Virus record (IMG/VR): IMGVR_UViG_3300017740_002729
Location: 1 to 61,500 of that record
DNA length: 61,500 nt
Strand: one strand, 5' to 3'
From: a virus
The position numbers and the translations under genes are program-made. Below the pieces are notes generated by a model. That model was not told the DNA's origin. It saw nothing but the letters and a program-made list of their open reading frames with translations, and did no database searches. Shown here one piece after another: positions 7,032 through 14,031 of this stretch; the first letter of the stretch is position 1, and each line of letters starts with the position of its first letter.

Positions 7032-7073
7032 TTGGATATTTAATATTATTTTCGTATATTTGAGTATCAAATA
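7032..7073 (+). promoter_or_regulatory. Bacteroidetes-type promoter with dyad (uvsE)
   Basis: TTGG (7032-7035), 19 nt, TATATTTG (7055-7062), a perfect TAnnTTTG -7 box. A dyad TATTTGA-GTA-TCAAATA (7057-7073) spans the -7 and start site. Both arms differ from those of the other promoters, yet they still pair perfectly. Confidence 0.8.
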
Positions 7074-7080
7074 ACAAATT

Positions 7081-8028
7081 ATGAATTTAGGATACGCTTG
7101 TATTAATATGACCTTATCAGGTCAAAAACCAAAAGTAACAACAAATCGTAGTATGATTAAAAAAACCTTCAATGAGAAAGGTTTGAATTATGCTGGTGAA
7201 TTAGGTATGTTAAATGCGGCTGATTTGAGTAAGATACTTAAATGGAATGTACAGAACGGAATCAAATGTTTTAGATTATCTTCTGAATTTTTCCCTTGGG
7301 CATCTGAATACAACTTCAAAGATTTACCACAATATGCACGCATCAAAACTTTATTAGCTGGTGCTGGTAATTACGCTAAACAAAATGGATTACGTTTAAC
7401 TTCACATCCAGGTCCGTTCAATGTATTAGTATCTCCGCGTGAGCATGTAGTAGAAAATACAATTACTGACTTACGAATACATGGTGAGATATTTGATATG
7501 TTAGGATTAAGTAGAACTCCTTATAACAAAATCAATATACATTGTAATGGTGTGTATGGTGATAAGATTTCTGCTATGGATAGATTCTGTAAAAACTTTG
7601 AGAGGTTGCCTGAATCAGTTCAGACTCGTTTGACTGTAGAGAATGATGATAAAGCATCTATGTACTCAGTAAAAGATTTGATGTATATACATGAACGTAT
7701 TGGTATTCCTATTGTATTTGATTATCATCACCACAAATTCTGTACAGGTGATTTATCAGAGCAAGAAGCATTAGAACTTGCACTATCAACTTGGCCAAAA
7801 GGTATTACACCAATTGTACATTATTCAGAATCAAAAATGTTGCATGAGGGTAATGAGAAACTAAAACCACAAGCTCACTCCGATTATATTAACTCAATAC
7901 CCAATACATATGGTAATGATGTTGATATTATGGTAGAAGCTAAAGCAAAAGAATTATCTATATTACCATTTATTAATTCAAATAAATGTGAGTATAGTGG
8001 ACTATTAAATACAGCAAGCTATGAATAA
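7081..8028 (+). CDS. uvsE: UV damage endonuclease UvsE
   Basis: This 315-residue TIM-barrel protein carries the UVDE family landmarks: an N-terminal LGYACINMTL, FRLSSEFFPWAS, LTSHPGPFNVL, LTVENDDK, FDYHHHKF, VHYSESK, AHSDYI and DIMVEAKAKE. The histidines and acidic residues in these motifs form the three-metal site. UvsE nicks 5' of UV photoproducts and starts alternative excision repair, which makes sense for a marine phage exposed to sunlight. The gene has its own host-like promoter, so expression is probably early or middle. The next three genes follow with overlaps or spacing under 3 nt. Confidence 0.93.
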   Translation: MNLGYACINMTLSGQKPKVTTNRSMIKKTFNEKGLNYAGELGMLNAADLSKILKWNVQNGIKCFRLSSEFFPWASEYNFKDLPQYARIKTLLAGAGNYAKQNGLRLTSHPGPFNVLVSPREHVVENTITDLRIHGEIFDMLGLSRTPYNKINIHCNGVYGDKISAMDRFCKNFERLPESVQTRLTVENDDKASMYSVKDLMYIHERIGIPIVFDYHHHKFCTGDLSEQEALELALSTWPKGITPIVHYSESKMLHEGNEKLKPQAHSDYINSIPNTYGNDVDIMVEAKAKELSILPFINSNKCEYSGLLNTASYE

Positions 8029-8245
8029 AAAAGAATGGCATTGGATGGATAAGATTTCAGGAGAGAACCACTATTATAACGAAGGTAAAGAATATTTAAG
8101 AAAAATGACAAAAGAAGATATAGAATTTAGGCAAGGTAGAAGTAAAAAACAATATGAAAATAATGCAAAGGTTGGATTTTATGCAACAGTTGCATTATTT
8201 TTTACTATACTTAGTATAATCGTTTATGGACTATTAACTGTATGA
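8021..8245 (+). CDS. Small tail-anchored membrane protein
   Basis: This 74-residue protein has a charged N-terminal half rich in aromatic and basic residues (KKEWHWMDKISGENHYYNEG) and a single C-terminal hydrophobic helix (about residues 52-73, VGFYATVALFFTILSIIVYG). It would insert as a tail-anchored inner-membrane protein. The family is not recognised. It overlaps uvsE by 8 nt and the SET gene by 4 nt, so it is translated from the same message. Confidence 0.65.
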   Translation: MNKKEWHWMDKISGENHYYNEGKEYLRKMTKEDIEFRQGRSKKQYENNAKVGFYATVALFFTILSIIVYGLLTV

Positions 8246-8568
8246 AGCAATTTGAAGATACATACAGACCATTACCCGATGGGTTATCAATAATGGAAAG
8301 TTCAATTGAAGGGTTAGGATTATATGCACAAAGAGATTTTTCTGCTGGAGAAATATTTGGTGAAACGCATGTATTTGCAGTTTCAACTAATAGAAGAGAG
8401 TGGGTACGAACTCCATTAGGTGGATTTATAAATCATAGCGAAAATCCTAATTGCTACATTAGTACCGATACCGAAGAAAGAACATTACACTCTGTAAGAC
8501 CAATAAAGGCAGGAGATGAATTAACAGTATATTATAGGTTCGAATCCTATGATGGAATGACAGCATAA
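8242..8568 (+). CDS. SET-domain protein, minimal
   Basis: This 108-residue protein is almost only a SET core. It has SSIEGLGLYAQRDFSAGE (SET-N), GGFINHSENPNC with the NHS.xPNC motif that binds AdoMet and shapes the knot-like core, and AGDELTVYYRF (the GEEL.xDY equivalent). SET proteins transfer methyl groups from AdoMet to lysine. There is no pre- or post-SET zinc module. The substrate in an infected bacterium is unknown; a ribosomal or virion protein is possible. It is embedded in the uvsE-thyA operon. A tRNA T-arm-like palindrome within the gene is coincidental coding sequence. Confidence 0.85.
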   Translation: MKQFEDTYRPLPDGLSIMESSIEGLGLYAQRDFSAGEIFGETHVFAVSTNRREWVRTPLGGFINHSENPNCYISTDTEERTLHSVRPIKAGDELTVYYRFESYDGMTA

Positions 8569-8569
8569 T

Positions 8570-9454
8570 ATGAATACAGTAGATAAACAATATCAGGGGT
8601 TTCTTAGAAAACTCATAATGTATGGACAAGAAAAAGAAGATAGGACTGGAACAGGTACCTTATCTTATTTTGGTGAACAATTCAGACACGATATGAGTAA
8701 AGGGTTTCCTCTTCTTACAACAAAGAAAATGGCAATCAAGTCAATTATGACCGAACTTAAATGGTTCTTAAAAGGTAGAACTGATTTAAGATATTTGTTA
8801 CAGAACGATTGTCATATTTGGACAGGTGATGCTTATAGTAGTTATGTAAGAACTCATCAATGGGAATTAGATGATGATTACTATAAAGATGTTAAAGATT
8901 TTGAAAAAAGAATATTAGAAGATGATGACTTTAGTAAAGTTTGGGGTAACTTAGGATTCATATATGGTAAACAATGGAAGGATTGGGATGGTAAAGACCA
9001 AATCAAAGAATTAATTAAAAATATAAAAGAGAATCCTAATAGTAGAAGATTAATGGTATCAGCGTGGAACGTAGGTGAACTCAGTTTAATGAAACTTCCT
9101 CCTTGTCATTATGGATTCCAATGTTATGTAAACGATGGTAAACTATCTCTAATGTGGAATCAAAGAAGTGTTGATACTTTCTTAGGATTACCATTTAACA
9201 TAGCATCTTATGGGGTGTTATTACTTTTACTATGTAAAGAAACTAATTTAAAACCAGGTGAACTAATCGGTTCATTGGGTGATACTCATTTATACAAAAA
9301 TCATTTAGAACAAGCACACGAACAAATTAAGAGAGATTCATTTAAATTACCAACAATTAGATTGGATAATGTAAATGTATTAGAAGGTGAGTTTGATTAT
9401 AAGATTTTAAATTATGAATCACACTCATCGATTAAAGCACCATTAAGTAATTAA
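8570..9454 (+). CDS. thyA: Thymidylate synthase (folate-dependent ThyA)
   Basis: This 294-residue protein has the ThyA hallmarks: EDRTGTGTLSYFG (phosphate-binding Arg), GFPLLTTKK, the catalytic cysteine C179 in LPPCHYGFQ, the MWNQRSVDTFLGLPFNIASY motif and GDTHLYKNH. It converts dUMP to dTMP with methylene-tetrahydrofolate. It would supply thymidine for replication of this AT-rich genome and pairs naturally with the deoxynucleotidase at 3148. No insertion or intron is seen. It lies 1 nt after the SET gene. Confidence 0.96.
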   Translation: MNTVDKQYQGFLRKLIMYGQEKEDRTGTGTLSYFGEQFRHDMSKGFPLLTTKKMAIKSIMTELKWFLKGRTDLRYLLQNDCHIWTGDAYSSYVRTHQWELDDDYYKDVKDFEKRILEDDDFSKVWGNLGFIYGKQWKDWDGKDQIKELIKNIKENPNSRRLMVSAWNVGELSLMKLPPCHYGFQCYVNDGKLSLMWNQRSVDTFLGLPFNIASYGVLLLLLCKETNLKPGELIGSLGDTHLYKNHLEQAHEQIKRDSFKLPTIRLDNVNVLEGEFDYKILNYESHSSIKAPLSN

Positions 9455-9455
9455 T

Positions 9456-9839
9456 ATGAATTATCACGAAGATGATAGAGCACAAAGATTATTAGATGTA
9501 TTTCCTTTAGAAAAAGGACAAGTAAATATATCTTATATTAACTCAACTGAGCATATTGTAGCTTGGCATAAGCACGAAAAACAAACCGATTATTGGATTT
9601 GTTTAAAAGGAAGTTTAAAAGTTGGTTGGGCAACTGAAGAAGATGGGTGTGAATTTAAATACCTATCAGATAAAAACCCACAAGTATTAGAGATACCACC
9701 TGGTATCTATCATGGATATAAGGCATTGGAGCCAGGTACCATATTAGGATATTATGTAACACAAAAATACAACCCATCAGATGAACATAGAAAAGAAGTA
9801 GGTGCATTTGGTGAAGAGTGGAAAACAGAAAACAAATGA
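9456..9839 (+). CDS. Cupin / RmlC-like sugar epimerase-type protein
   Basis: This 127-residue cupin has AWHKHEKQTDYWICLKGSLK in the first barrel half and EIPPGIYHGYKAL in the second, ending YYVTQKYNPSDEHRK. The pattern resembles short dTDP-4-dehydrorhamnose 3,5-epimerase-like proteins of surface-glycan loci. It is shorter than a full RmlC (about 180-200 residues), and a complete version exists at 60042. It could isomerise or epimerise a dTDP-keto-sugar, but the substrate is not established. Its stop overlaps the next start (ATGA). Confidence 0.72.
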   Translation: MNYHEDDRAQRLLDVFPLEKGQVNISYINSTEHIVAWHKHEKQTDYWICLKGSLKVGWATEEDGCEFKYLSDKNPQVLEIPPGIYHGYKALEPGTILGYYVTQKYNPSDEHRKEVGAFGEEWKTENK

Positions 9840-10309
9840 GTAAAAAATATAAAATAATTTTGATTAGTGGTGGATTTGACCCTGTACATAAAGGTCATAT
9901 CGAATGTATCCAAAACGCTAAGAAGTTAGCAGATGAAGTTTGGATTGGACTTAACAACGATAGTTGGTTAAGGAGAAAGAAAGGTAAATCTTTTATGAAA
10001 GAAGGAGAACGAAAGTTTATAATGGAATCATTAAGAGATGTGGATTATGTTTATGTAATGAATCCACTTATACATGGAGATGATACAGCAATTGATTTCA
10101 TTGACCATGCAAAACATAAATGGCATACTGAAAAAAGGGGTGAGTTGGAAGGTAATGTTGCATTCGGTAATGGTGGAGATAGAACAGAAACAACTACACC
10201 AGAAAACGATGTATGTAATTCATACGGAATAGATTCAGTATGGGGATTGGGAGATAAAGTACAATCTTCATCTTGGTTATTAGAAAAATATTTAAACATA
10301 GCAGAATAA
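9836..10309 (+). CDS. Nucleotidyltransferase (cytidylyltransferase superfamily)
   Basis: From the ATG at 9836 (157 residues), the start overlaps the cupin stop as ATGA; an in-frame ATG at 9818 would lie deep in the cupin gene. ILISGGFDPVHKGHIECIQN holds the HxGH nucleotide-binding motif in full. GERKFIMESLRDVDYVY follows as in the RfaE/TagD group. The usual ISSTxIR end is represented only by VQSSSWLLEKYL. The protein would join a nucleotide to a sugar- or polyol-phosphate. Together with the cupin upstream and the methyltransferase downstream it suggests a small nucleotide-sugar set. Confidence 0.82.
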   Translation: MSKKYKIILISGGFDPVHKGHIECIQNAKKLADEVWIGLNNDSWLRRKKGKSFMKEGERKFIMESLRDVDYVYVMNPLIHGDDTAIDFIDHAKHKWHTEKRGELEGNVAFGNGGDRTETTTPENDVCNSYGIDSVWGLGDKVQSSSWLLEKYLNIAE

Positions 10310-10989
10310 TGAATAAAACTGAAATATTTAATCTTTTAGATAAGTGGGTTTCTGACAAAGGCGATGGAAACTACATTGAATATGAATACAATCCATATCA
10401 TTGTATATTTAGCAATCACTTAAATGAAGAAAAAGGAATTCAACAAGTTAAAAAAGAATTAGAAATTTTAGTTGATAAAGTTATTGAAACAAATAACAAT
10501 AATGGTACTTGTTTAGAAATTGGATTAGGTCACTTTGGTAGTACCCATTTTTTATGGAGACAGTTATTCGATAAAGTAATTACAGTTGAAAAAAACTTTG
10601 AAAGAATCAGAGAATTTGGTAGGAATACTAAAAAGTTTTACAATAAATTTATTTTAAATGATGAACGTTCTGTATTTTATAATGGACTATCAAATGATGA
10701 AACTATAGTAGAAGAAGTTTACGAAAAGCATAACGATATAAATTTCTTATTTATAGATGGAAATCACACCTATGCATCAGCTTTAGCAGATTTTCTTTTG
10801 TATCACCCACTTGTTAAGAAAGGTGGTATTATAGCTTTCCACGATACTGTTTATAGTAAAGGAGCTAATGAAGATGTACCAAAACTAATACAACATCTTA
10901 AAGATGGGAAATATACAAATGGTAAAAAATTACCTATTGTAGATATTGTTGAAAGTAAAACACAAGGAATAAGTTATTTTATAAAATAA
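10309..10989 (+). CDS. Class I AdoMet methyltransferase (Methyltransf_24-like)
   Basis: The start ATG at 10309 shares its A with the previous stop (226 residues); a longer upstream frame lies inside the neighbour and is rejected. Motif I is GTCLEIGLGHFGSTHF, the acidic post-I residue is in KVITVEKN, and the late motifs are FLFIDGNHTYASALAD and GGIIAFHDT. This is the pattern of the Methyltransf_24 / cephalosporin-hydroxylase-like group, often found with glycosyltransferases. The gene at 51142 has the same architecture. The acceptor is unknown. Confidence 0.8.
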   Translation: MNKTEIFNLLDKWVSDKGDGNYIEYEYNPYHCIFSNHLNEEKGIQQVKKELEILVDKVIETNNNNGTCLEIGLGHFGSTHFLWRQLFDKVITVEKNFERIREFGRNTKKFYNKFILNDERSVFYNGLSNDETIVEEVYEKHNDINFLFIDGNHTYASALADFLLYHPLVKKGGIIAFHDTVYSKGANEDVPKLIQHLKDGKYTNGKKLPIVDIVESKTQGISYFIK

Positions 10990-10996
10990 AGAAAAT

Positions 10997-11230
10997 ATGA
11001 ATATAGATAAATTAGTAGAGCAATATCCAAACGATATGGAGCTTGGAGGAAAAGTAAGAGAAATGTATTGGGAAAATAAAAAAATACAAGAAGCGTTTAT
11101 TGATAAAAAAGCTTGGATTTTTGAATCACCTGATGGTGGTAAAACTGTAACCCGTAGAAGAATGGGTGATGATTATACCAAAAGAGAATTAGTAAATAAT
11201 ATTAATCAATTAAATTTATTCGATGACTAA
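10997..11230 (+). CDS. Small protein with C-terminal clamp-binding-like motif
   Basis: This 77-residue protein of unknown family is highly charged, with EKKAWIFESPDGG-like central sequence (actually DKKAWIFESPDGGKTV) and a basic TRRRMGDDYTKR. It ends NINQLNLFDD: the pentapeptide QLNLF fits the QLxLF type of bacterial sliding-clamp-binding motif and stands at the very C-terminus, where such motifs are usually exposed. Binding to the phage or host clamp is therefore possible but inferred. It overlaps the peptide deformylase gene by 8 nt. Confidence 0.65.
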   Translation: MNIDKLVEQYPNDMELGGKVREMYWENKKIQEAFIDKKAWIFESPDGGKTVTRRRMGDDYTKRELVNNINQLNLFDD

Positions 11231-11843
11231 GATAGTACAAGATGTAAGTAAGTTACGAACTCCACTAACGGAGTTACCAAAAAATAAAGCTGAGCAAGAT
11301 GTACTTGGAGCAGCTTTACTAACACAATTAAAAAATCACAAAGGGTTAGGATTATCAGCCAATCAGATTGGGGTAAACAAACGAGTTTGTGTTATTGGTG
11401 TAAAAGACCCATTGGTGTTAGTTAATCCTCGTATAGTTAAACGAAGTGAAGAAGCAGTTCAATATATTGAGAGTTGTTTATCACTTCCCAAAACAATGAG
11501 AAAACCAAAGAATACAGTTAGGAGTGTTTCTGTAACTGTAGAAACTGATAACTTAGGTACGATTGAGTTTGGAGCAGATGAGCCAGATAAGATTGGTACA
11601 GAAGGTCACAATTACTTTGGTGATGAGGGATTATTAGAATGTGTGGTTGCTCAACATGAGATAGACCACTTGGATGGTATATTGATTACTGATTCAGCTA
11701 GAGCATACAATATCCAAAGAAAAACTGATAAAAAATATGGTAGAAACGAAAGAGTAATGGTTAAGTTACCAAGTGGAGATACTGAATTTATGAAATACAA
11801 AAAAGCAGAACCCTTACTTTCTATGGGAGCTGAAATCTTATAA
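11223..11843 (+). CDS. def: Peptide deformylase
   Basis: This 206-residue protein has all three PDF motifs: GLGLSANQIG (residues 41-50), ESCLSLP with the metal-binding C85, and QHEIDHLDG with H145, E146 and H149. It removes the formyl group from new proteins. Phage-encoded deformylases are common in marine phages. An insertion between motifs 2 and 3 (about residues 112-135, including GTEGHNYFGDEG) and an extended C-terminus make it longer than the minimal phage form of about 130-150 residues. Confidence 0.93.
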   Translation: MTKIVQDVSKLRTPLTELPKNKAEQDVLGAALLTQLKNHKGLGLSANQIGVNKRVCVIGVKDPLVLVNPRIVKRSEEAVQYIESCLSLPKTMRKPKNTVRSVSVTVETDNLGTIEFGADEPDKIGTEGHNYFGDEGLLECVVAQHEIDHLDGILITDSARAYNIQRKTDKKYGRNERVMVKLPSGDTEFMKYKKAEPLLSMGAEIL

Positions 11844-11855
11844 TTAAACGAAAAC

Positions 11856-12116
11856 ATGGGAAAGCTAATATTTAGATATACGGAAGAAGATAATCAGAAA
11901 CAATTGAATAGGGAAGCAAATGAAGTAGAACTATCTGTTCCTGATGATATGAACATTAATGAATTCAAAGTAGTTTGTGTTAGATTAGCACAAGCTTTAG
12001 GTTATCAACAAAAATCCATAGAAAGTGGATTTGGTGATTTAGTTTATGGAGATGAATCAACCGATGAGTTAAAAAAACTAATAAGAGAGATAACAGAACC
12101 AAAAAATGTCAAATAA
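11856..12116 (+). CDS. Hypothetical protein (86 aa)
   Basis: This small acidic protein (MGKLIFRYTEEDNQKQ...) has a central helix (NEFKVVCVRLAQALGYQQKS) and an acidic C-terminal half. There is no membrane segment and no recognised family. The gene sits 12 nt after the deformylase stop and overlaps the next gene by 11 nt, so it belongs to the same transcript. Confidence 0.65.
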   Translation: MGKLIFRYTEEDNQKQLNREANEVELSVPDDMNINEFKVVCVRLAQALGYQQKSIESGFGDLVYGDESTDELKKLIREITEPKNVK

Positions 12117-12372
12117 CGAAAATCAAAGAAATATAAATGATGCATTAATAAATCAGAGTGTAATTGATTTATTGATTGAAAAGAAAATCTTCACCAAAGA
12201 AGAACTTGCAGAAACCTTACAACAAAACTTAGAGTTATTTAAAAAACTAGCAAAGGAATATAGCAAACTACTCATAGAAGCTAAAGAAATAGAAGTCAAA
12301 TATGACTTAAATAAAGATTTAGATGAGGATGTTTTGGAGGGTCTTTACTACGGCCCAATGGGCGAAGCTTAA
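12106..12372 (+). CDS. Hypothetical helical protein (88 aa)
   Basis: An almost wholly helical, charged protein: INQSVIDLLIEKKIFTKEEL, then LFKKLAKEYSKLLIEAKEIE, and an acidic end (LDEDVLEGLYYGPMGEA). The heptad-like spacing suggests self-association. The family is not recognised. It overlaps the previous gene and is the last of its operon before the promoter at 12389. Confidence 0.65.
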   Translation: MSNNENQRNINDALINQSVIDLLIEKKIFTKEELAETLQQNLELFKKLAKEYSKLLIEAKEIEVKYDLNKDLDEDVLEGLYYGPMGEA

Positions 12373-12388
12373 AATAATTGATAAAAAA

Positions 12389-12430
12389 TTAGGATATATC
12401 AAATATTTTTTGTATATTAGTAGTAATATA
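12389..12430 (+). promoter_or_regulatory. Bacteroidetes-like promoter with dyad (muralytic gene)
   Basis: TTAGG (12389-12393), 19 nt, TATATTAG (12413-12420): weaker -33 and -7 boxes than the other four but the same spacing and the same GGATATATC context. A dyad TATATTA-GTAG-TAATATA (12413-12430) covers the -7 and start region. Here a Shine-Dalgarno (AAGGAG) precedes the ATG. Confidence 0.6.
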
Positions 12431-12452
12431 ATCAATCAAAAGGAGAAATCTT

Positions 12453-13022
12453 ATGAGAAAAATTATAGTGTTGTCAGTATTGACAACCTTTTGCTCGATG
12501 GGTGTTATAGATTCATCGGTAGCTGAACAACCTTCTAATAAACTTCAAGCACAAATAGCTGGAGATATAGAAAGAGAAAATAAAATTAAACAACATCAAA
12601 AAGAAGAATTAGAAAGATTCTTAACAGATGTTGGATTCAGAGAAAGTGGTAATAGATATAATATCACAAACAAATGGGGATACATGGGTAAGTATCAATT
12701 TGGAAGAAGTACTTTAAAAGGATTAGGATTCAAAGTAACTAAAGAAGAATTCTTAAATAACCCACAACTACAAGAAGAAGCAATGATGGCTTTATTACTA
12801 CACAACAAAGAAAAACTTCAAAAGTATATCGATGTATTTGATGGACAAACTGTTAATGGTATGTACATCTCAGAAAGTGGTATATTGGCAGCTGCACATC
12901 TTGGAGGACAGGGTTCTGTAAAACGATACTTTAAAAATGGAAAAGTTTTTAAGGATGGATTCGGAACTAAGATTACATCGTATATGGCTCAATTTAGTGG
13001 ATACGATATTAAATTAAATTAA
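12453..13022 (+). CDS. Exported muralytic enzyme (lysozyme/transglycosylase-like)
   Basis: This 189-residue protein starts with a signal peptide (MRKIIVLSVLTTFCSMGVIDSSVA, cleavage likely after VA, residue about 24), then a short charged helix. The lysozyme-like core includes FLTDVGFRESGNRYN with candidate catalytic E64, WGYMGKYQFGRSTLKGLGF and ILAAAHLGGQGSV. This pattern is typical of transglycosylase-type peptidoglycan hydrolases. With a signal peptide it would reach the periplasm through Sec and might not need a holin for export. It has its own promoter and a Shine-Dalgarno, and is followed by a small membrane protein gene. Confidence 0.82.
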   Translation: MRKIIVLSVLTTFCSMGVIDSSVAEQPSNKLQAQIAGDIERENKIKQHQKEELERFLTDVGFRESGNRYNITNKWGYMGKYQFGRSTLKGLGFKVTKEEFLNNPQLQEEAMMALLLHNKEKLQKYIDVFDGQTVNGMYISESGILAAAHLGGQGSVKRYFKNGKVFKDGFGTKITSYMAQFSGYDIKLN

Positions 13023-13029
13023 AAAAGTT

Positions 13030-13296
13030 ATGATTATAGAAATATTATTAGGAATATCCGTAATATCTAATTTAGTACTTTTGTATGGAGTAAGGAATTT
13101 ACTCAAACAAAACGAACAATTGGAAGATACGTTATCAGAGGTTGTGTTAAATACAACACAAACACTAACTGATACATTAGAAGAAATGAAACGAATTGAT
13201 TTAAGAGGTTCATTTGAATCAGATGATGAAGTGGGTTCTGTATTTCAACAACTCAAATCTATAATTGAAAAATTAAACCAAAATTACTTAGGATAA
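13030..13296 (+). CDS. Small N-anchored membrane protein
   Basis: This 88-residue protein has a single N-terminal hydrophobic helix (residues 2-23, IIEILLGISVISNLVLLYGV) then a helical cytoplasmic or periplasmic part with EEMKRIDLRGSFESDDEVGS and a C-terminal helix. The DLRGSFESDDEVG stretch resembles a conserved small protein of marine T4-like phages. Its function is unknown. It lies between the muralytic gene and the late sigma gene with 7 nt and 3 nt gaps, so it is in the same operon. Confidence 0.7.
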   Translation: MIIEILLGISVISNLVLLYGVRNLLKQNEQLEDTLSEVVLNTTQTLTDTLEEMKRIDLRGSFESDDEVGSVFQQLKSIIEKLNQNYLG

Positions 13297-13299
13297 AAT

Positions 13300-14031
13300 A
13301 TGCCAAGACCAAGAAGAAAAAAATCAAAAATGTATTTTGGTACACCAGCTCAAGAAGCTATTATTGCCTATAATAAATGTACCGATGATAAAGAAAAAAA
13401 TAGGATATACAATGAAGGGATAAAATATCCTTTTGAAAAATTAGCAGAAAATGTATTGAATACATTTAAGTTTACATACTTTGATGTACCAAAGATGGAT
13501 GTTCAGAGAGAAGTTGTATCTGCTATGGTAGAAAAGATTCATATGTTTAAAGAAGGAAGAGGTAAAGCATTTTCTTACTTTACTATTATAGCAAAAAATT
13601 ATTTAATATTAAATAATAATGGAAACTATAAGAGATGGCAAAAAAACCAACTAATATCAGAAATGCCTGTAACTTGGAATCCTGAAAATGACTTTTATCA
13701 AAAAGAACAAAATGATGAGTTTACGGAATTTAGAAGAATAATGTTATCTTATTGGGATAAAAATCTAACACTTGTATTTACAAAGAAGAGAGATATACAA
13801 ATTGCAGATGCCGTATTAGAATTATTTAGAAGAGCAGATTATATTGAAAACTTTAATAAGAAGCATTTGTATTTGTTGATTAGAGAAATGACAGATTGTA
13901 AAACACATTACATCACTAAAGTAGTAAACACTATGAAGCAGCATCAAAAGAAAATGTTAAATTCATTTTTAGATGGTGAGTCAATTAACGAAAACTTAGA
14001 TGGTGAATATTGGCAAGGGGATGGATACTAA
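13300..14031 (+). CDS. gp55-like late-transcription sigma factor
   Basis: This 243-residue protein has a basic N-terminus (PRPRRKKSK) and a sigma region 2-like domain at about residues 43-115. FEKLAENVLNTFKF and REVVSAMVEKIHMFKEGRGK precede AFSYFTIIAKNYLILNNNG, which matches the '..AFaYFT.IaRN..l' helix of T4 gp55-like sigmas in marine phages. There is no clear region 4, as expected for gp55, which relies on the clamp instead of a -35 contact. The C-terminus is acidic and aromatic (NLDGEYWQGDGY), where gp55 contacts the clamp. It would direct host RNA polymerase to late promoters; the repeated ATATTTATATA in this window is the obvious candidate. Expression is from the host-like promoter at 12389. 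Confidence 0.75.
   Translation: MPRPRRKKSKMYFGTPAQEAIIAYNKCTDDKEKNRIYNEGIKYPFEKLAENVLNTFKFTYFDVPKMDVQREVVSAMVEKIHMFKEGRGKAFSYFTIIAKNYLILNNNGNYKRWQKNQLISEMPVTWNPENDFYQKEQNDEFTEFRRIMLSYWDKNLTLVFTKKRDIQIADAVLELFRRADYIENFNKKHLYLLIREMTDCKTHYITKVVNTMKQHQKKMLNSFLDGESINENLDGEYWQGDGY

Noticed and set aside
8534-8550. ATAGG-TTCGAAT-CCTAT looks like the T-arm of a tRNA
   Set aside because: It lies in the coding frame of the SET gene (YRFESY), and no acceptor stem, D-arm or anticodon arm can be folded around it.
10273-10308. Upstream start for the methyltransferase at 10309
   Set aside because: The extra 12 residues overlap the previous gene; the ATG at 10309 overlaps its stop in the usual TAATG manner.
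14000-14020. ATG at 14000 as start of the carbamoyltransferase
   Set aside because: It only adds 7 residues inside the sigma gene; family members begin a few residues before the ILGISYG strand, fitting ATG 14021.
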